DNA from: an uncultured Selenomonas sp.
GTDB lineage: Bacteria; Bacillota; Negativicutes; Selenomonadales; Selenomonadaceae
Reading direction: 5' to 3'
DNA: 8,671 nt
Assembly: GCA_945494195.1 (NCBI GenBank)
Contig: CALYVJ010000057.1
Coordinates: 1 to 8,671 of the forward strand
Shown here: positions 7,395 through 8,671 of the stretch, piece after piece
Layout of the letters: each line of letters opens with the position of its first letter
How positions within the stretch are numbered: the stretch's first letter is position 1
Notes under the pieces: model-generated
What the model was told of the DNA's origin: nothing
What the model saw: only the letters and a program-made list of their open reading frames with translations
Database searches by the model: none
Made by a program: the position numbers and the translations under genes

Positions 7395-7978
7395 GCCGTC
7401 ACCCAGTCAAAGCCCACCTGCCAACGCTGCCAGACCTTTTGCAGGCAGCGGGGCATGGATGGCTCCCCTACCGGCAGATAAAGAGCCGCCATCATCGGCG
7501 TCAAGGTAAAGGAAACGAATAGGGACACCAGCACCGCAAAGGCAATCGACAAGCCAAACTCCTTAAACATCTGGCCATCTCACCCAGACATAAAGCCCAC
7601 GGGTAAAAATACCGCCGCCACCGTAAAGGTAGTCGCCATAACAGCCAAGGCGATTTCCTTCGTACCGTCTATCGCTGCCTGCTTGGCCTCTTTTCCCATA
7701 TTGCGATGGCGGATTATGTTTTCAATGACCACAATAGCATCATCGATAAGCAGGCCCACCGACAAGGACAGCCCCAACAGGGACATACTGTTGATGGAAA
7801 AGCCTGCCACCTTCATAAACAAGAACGTCGACGCAATGGAGGCCGGAATTGCCAAAGCACTGATAACTGTACTGCGCCAATCGCTCAAAAACCAAAATAC
7901 GATAAGCACCGCAAAAATACTGCCGATTATGAGGTCAAACCAAACTTCGGTAATGGGTAACGATTTCGATACGGTCAC
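7307..7978 (-). pseudogene. RND efflux pump (AcrB/HAE1 family), central membrane fragment with in-frame TGA
   Basis: This one reading frame covers about the second to sixth membrane helices of the AcrB-type pump. It includes EVWFDLIIGSIFAVLIVF (TM2), FSINSMSLLGLSLSVG (TM3), GLLIDDAIVVIENII with the paired Asp of the proton relay (codons 7739-7744), FLPVGFMSG, then a TGA stop at 7580-7582, then [20 protein letters not shown] continuing in the same frame to [11 protein letters not shown]. Relatives have an uninterrupted GFMSG-x-x-GQFFKEFG here, so the TGA is a nonsense mutation. A CGA (Arg) to TGA change would explain it. The first 330 or so residues of the pump are absent: the fragment begins directly after the adaptor gene, in another frame. 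Recognisable homology stops near 7380, and the rest of the frame down to 7307 is read out of frame with the true C-terminal part. Confidence 0.88.
7580..7582 (-). other. In-frame TGA stop inside the RND pump remnant
   Basis: The codons read [14 protein letters not shown] with pump homology on both sides in the same frame, so this is a point mutation and not a frameshift. The other genes in the window also use TGA as a normal stop (sbcD, sbcC, the 181-residue gene, the transporter), so reassignment of TGA is excluded. Confidence 0.85.
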
Positions 7979-8300
7979 CTACAATATCTCCCGTTTCCAC
8001 CCGAACCTTTTTGGCTTTGCCATCTTCCACCGTGAACACATACTGAACCCCTTTTTGTCCTAACACTGCCTTTTGCGGAACCGACAATACGGTTTGGGGC
8101 GTTCCCAGATTCAACTGCACCTGCACAAACATCCCCGGCTTCAGCAAGGCATCGGGATTATCCACTTTGACTTTAACCCGAAACATGCGGCTTTCTTTCC
8201 CCGCCACCGGACTGATGACATCCACTGTGCCCGTGAAGGTTTTATCTGGATACGTATCTACCGTAATAGCAACCGAATCCTCCATTTTCAGATAGGCCAT
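7935..8300 (-). pseudogene. RND periplasmic adaptor (membrane-fusion protein), C-terminal fragment
   Basis: This fragment encodes the beta-barrel and membrane-proximal domains of an AcrA/MexA-type adaptor, which links the inner-membrane pump to the outer-membrane channel. Recognisable parts are YLKMEDSVAITVDTYPDKTF, GTVDVISPVAGKESRMFRVK (the strand leading into the beta-barrel), NPDALLKPGMFVQVQL, VLSVPQKAVLGQKGVQYVF and VRVETGDIVGDRIEIV. Family members continue with a glycine-rich 'GL..GD.VV' segment, but here the frame runs into pump DNA and ends at HYRSLV. The ATG at 8300 is not a true start: the real N-terminus lies just upstream in a different frame, and the lipoyl and alpha-hairpin domains between them are missing. 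Confidence 0.85.
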
Positions 8301-8406
8301 CTACCGGGCTTACCACCGTAGCTTCAGCCCCTGCCATACGCCAGCCCATTATCGCGATTATCACGGCCAATCCCCCCAACATCATATTACGCGTCTTGTT
8401 TTTCAT
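8242..8406 (-). pseudogene. RND periplasmic adaptor, N-terminal fragment (signal/anchor segment)
   Basis: The frame from the ATG at 8406 reads MKNKTRNMMLGGLAVIIAIM, then GWRMAGAEATVVSPVDG. This is a basic start, one hydrophobic segment and then the first strand of an adaptor protein, as expected for a membrane-anchored or exported periplasmic subunit. A GGAG box lies 7 bases before this ATG (4 bases before an adjacent ATG at 8409). After residue 37 the homologous frame is lost: the frame continues LSENGG and stops at TAA (8242-8244), while adaptor homology resumes as AYLKMEDS in another frame near 8299. The simplest reading is an out-of-frame deletion of roughly 150-200 residues. The 54-residue product cannot function as an adaptor. 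No convincing promoter is visible in the 35 bases between the upstream terminator and this start. Confidence 0.75.
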
Positions 8407-8443
8407 CATCAATCTCCTTTATTGACCAAAGTCAGTAGCCTGC

Positions 8444-8475
8444 AAAAATAAAATGCGGAACTCACTCCGCATTTT
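8444..8475 (-). terminator. Rho-independent terminator of the upstream gene
   Basis: On the minus strand the core stem AATGCGGA / TCCGCATT (8 bp, extendable to 10 with flanking A-T pairs) closes a 6-base loop, GTGAGT, and is followed by TTATTTTT. The TGA stop of the upstream reading frame (8462-8464) lies in the loop, so the hairpin is partly coding sequence. This would separate the upstream gene from the efflux remnant. Confidence 0.82.
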
Positions 8476-8671
8476 CCCAATGCACCATACTGCCCTTTTC
8501 CATGCCAAATAGCTGTTCAATCAATCTGGCTGCCATCTCCCTGCGTATAACCATGCTCTCATCGGTAACGATATCCTTCTTTTCATCTGGACATAACGCC
8601 TCGGTAAGGCTCCAAAAGAAATCCAGACATTCCTCCTGATGCAGGATCTGCATCGACCCCATCTCATTGCC
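8462..8671 (-). CDS. C-terminal end of an unidentified gene (enters from outside the window)
   Basis: The frame is open to the window edge and gives 69 residues beginning GNEMGSMQILHQEECLDFFW and ending MVHWENAE. Since codons upstream of the first ATG are also open, this is probably the tail of a longer protein. It looks helical and soluble, with an acidic middle (DEKKDIVTDES) and an amphipathic segment, REMAARLIEQLFGM. I do not recognise it. Its position next to an RND efflux operon, and its helical end, would fit the ligand-binding domain of a TetR/AcrR-type regulator, but that is a guess from context. Its stop codon is embedded in a rho-independent terminator. Confidence 0.55.
   Translation of the reverse strand, partial: GNEMGSMQILHQEECLDFFWSLTEALCPDEKKDIVTDESMVIRREMAARLIEQLFGMEKGSMVHWENAE

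Noticed and set aside
7030..7509. 159-residue plus-strand frame over the efflux remnant
   Set aside because: The minus-strand frames carry clear RND homology here; the plus-strand frame is a shadow.
7580..7582. TGA as a recoded codon (selenocysteine or tryptophan) in the pump
   Set aside because: Relatives have neither Cys/Sec nor a conserved Trp here, neighbouring genes use TGA as a stop, and the gene is broken at several other places.
8410..8443. TGAC-N4-GTCA inverted repeat as a repressor operator before the efflux remnant
   Set aside because: Four-base arms are too short to distinguish from chance, and there is no recognisable promoter next to it.

Overview
This window reads almost entirely on the minus strand. 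It most likely comes from a bacterium with an outer membrane whose genes otherwise look Firmicute-like, and a member of the Negativicutes/Selenomonadales would fit. This is an inference from two things: the remains of an RND-type tripartite efflux system, which needs an outer membrane, and the AT/GC-balanced genes with strong AGGAGG-type ribosome binding sites. No rRNA, tRNA, CRISPR array, integrase or insertion sequence was found.

Layout in the direction of transcription (high to low coordinates). (1) 8671-8462: the C-terminal end of an unidentified gene that enters from outside the window. Its stop codon lies in the loop of a rho-independent terminator. (2) 8406-6249: a decayed RND efflux operon. 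A membrane-fusion (periplasmic adaptor) gene and an AcrB/HAE1-type pump gene survive only as fragments, joined by what look like three internal deletions that each break the reading frame, plus an in-frame TGA. (3) 6252-6118: a short control region with an extended -10 promoter, followed by a perfect 12-bp inverted repeat in the presumed 5' leader. (4) 6117-1781: an intact sbcD-sbcC operon with a 4-base ATGA overlap, encoding the bacterial Mre11-Rad50-type nuclease/ATPase that processes hairpins and DNA ends. (5) 1795-1766: a candidate promoter at the end of sbcC. (6) 1705-1: a probable three-gene operon made of an unrecognised 181-residue protein with a Cys-rich tail, an AbrB-family membrane transporter, and the first 23 or so codons of a third gene that overlaps the transporter's end.

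The DNA-repair pair and the transporter are ordinary, well-formed genes. The least ordinary features are the pattern of decay in the efflux locus and the long hairpin between the sbcDC promoter and the sbcD start. I do not see convincing evidence of a new multi-gene system here. The 181-residue protein is the only intact complete gene whose family I could not name.
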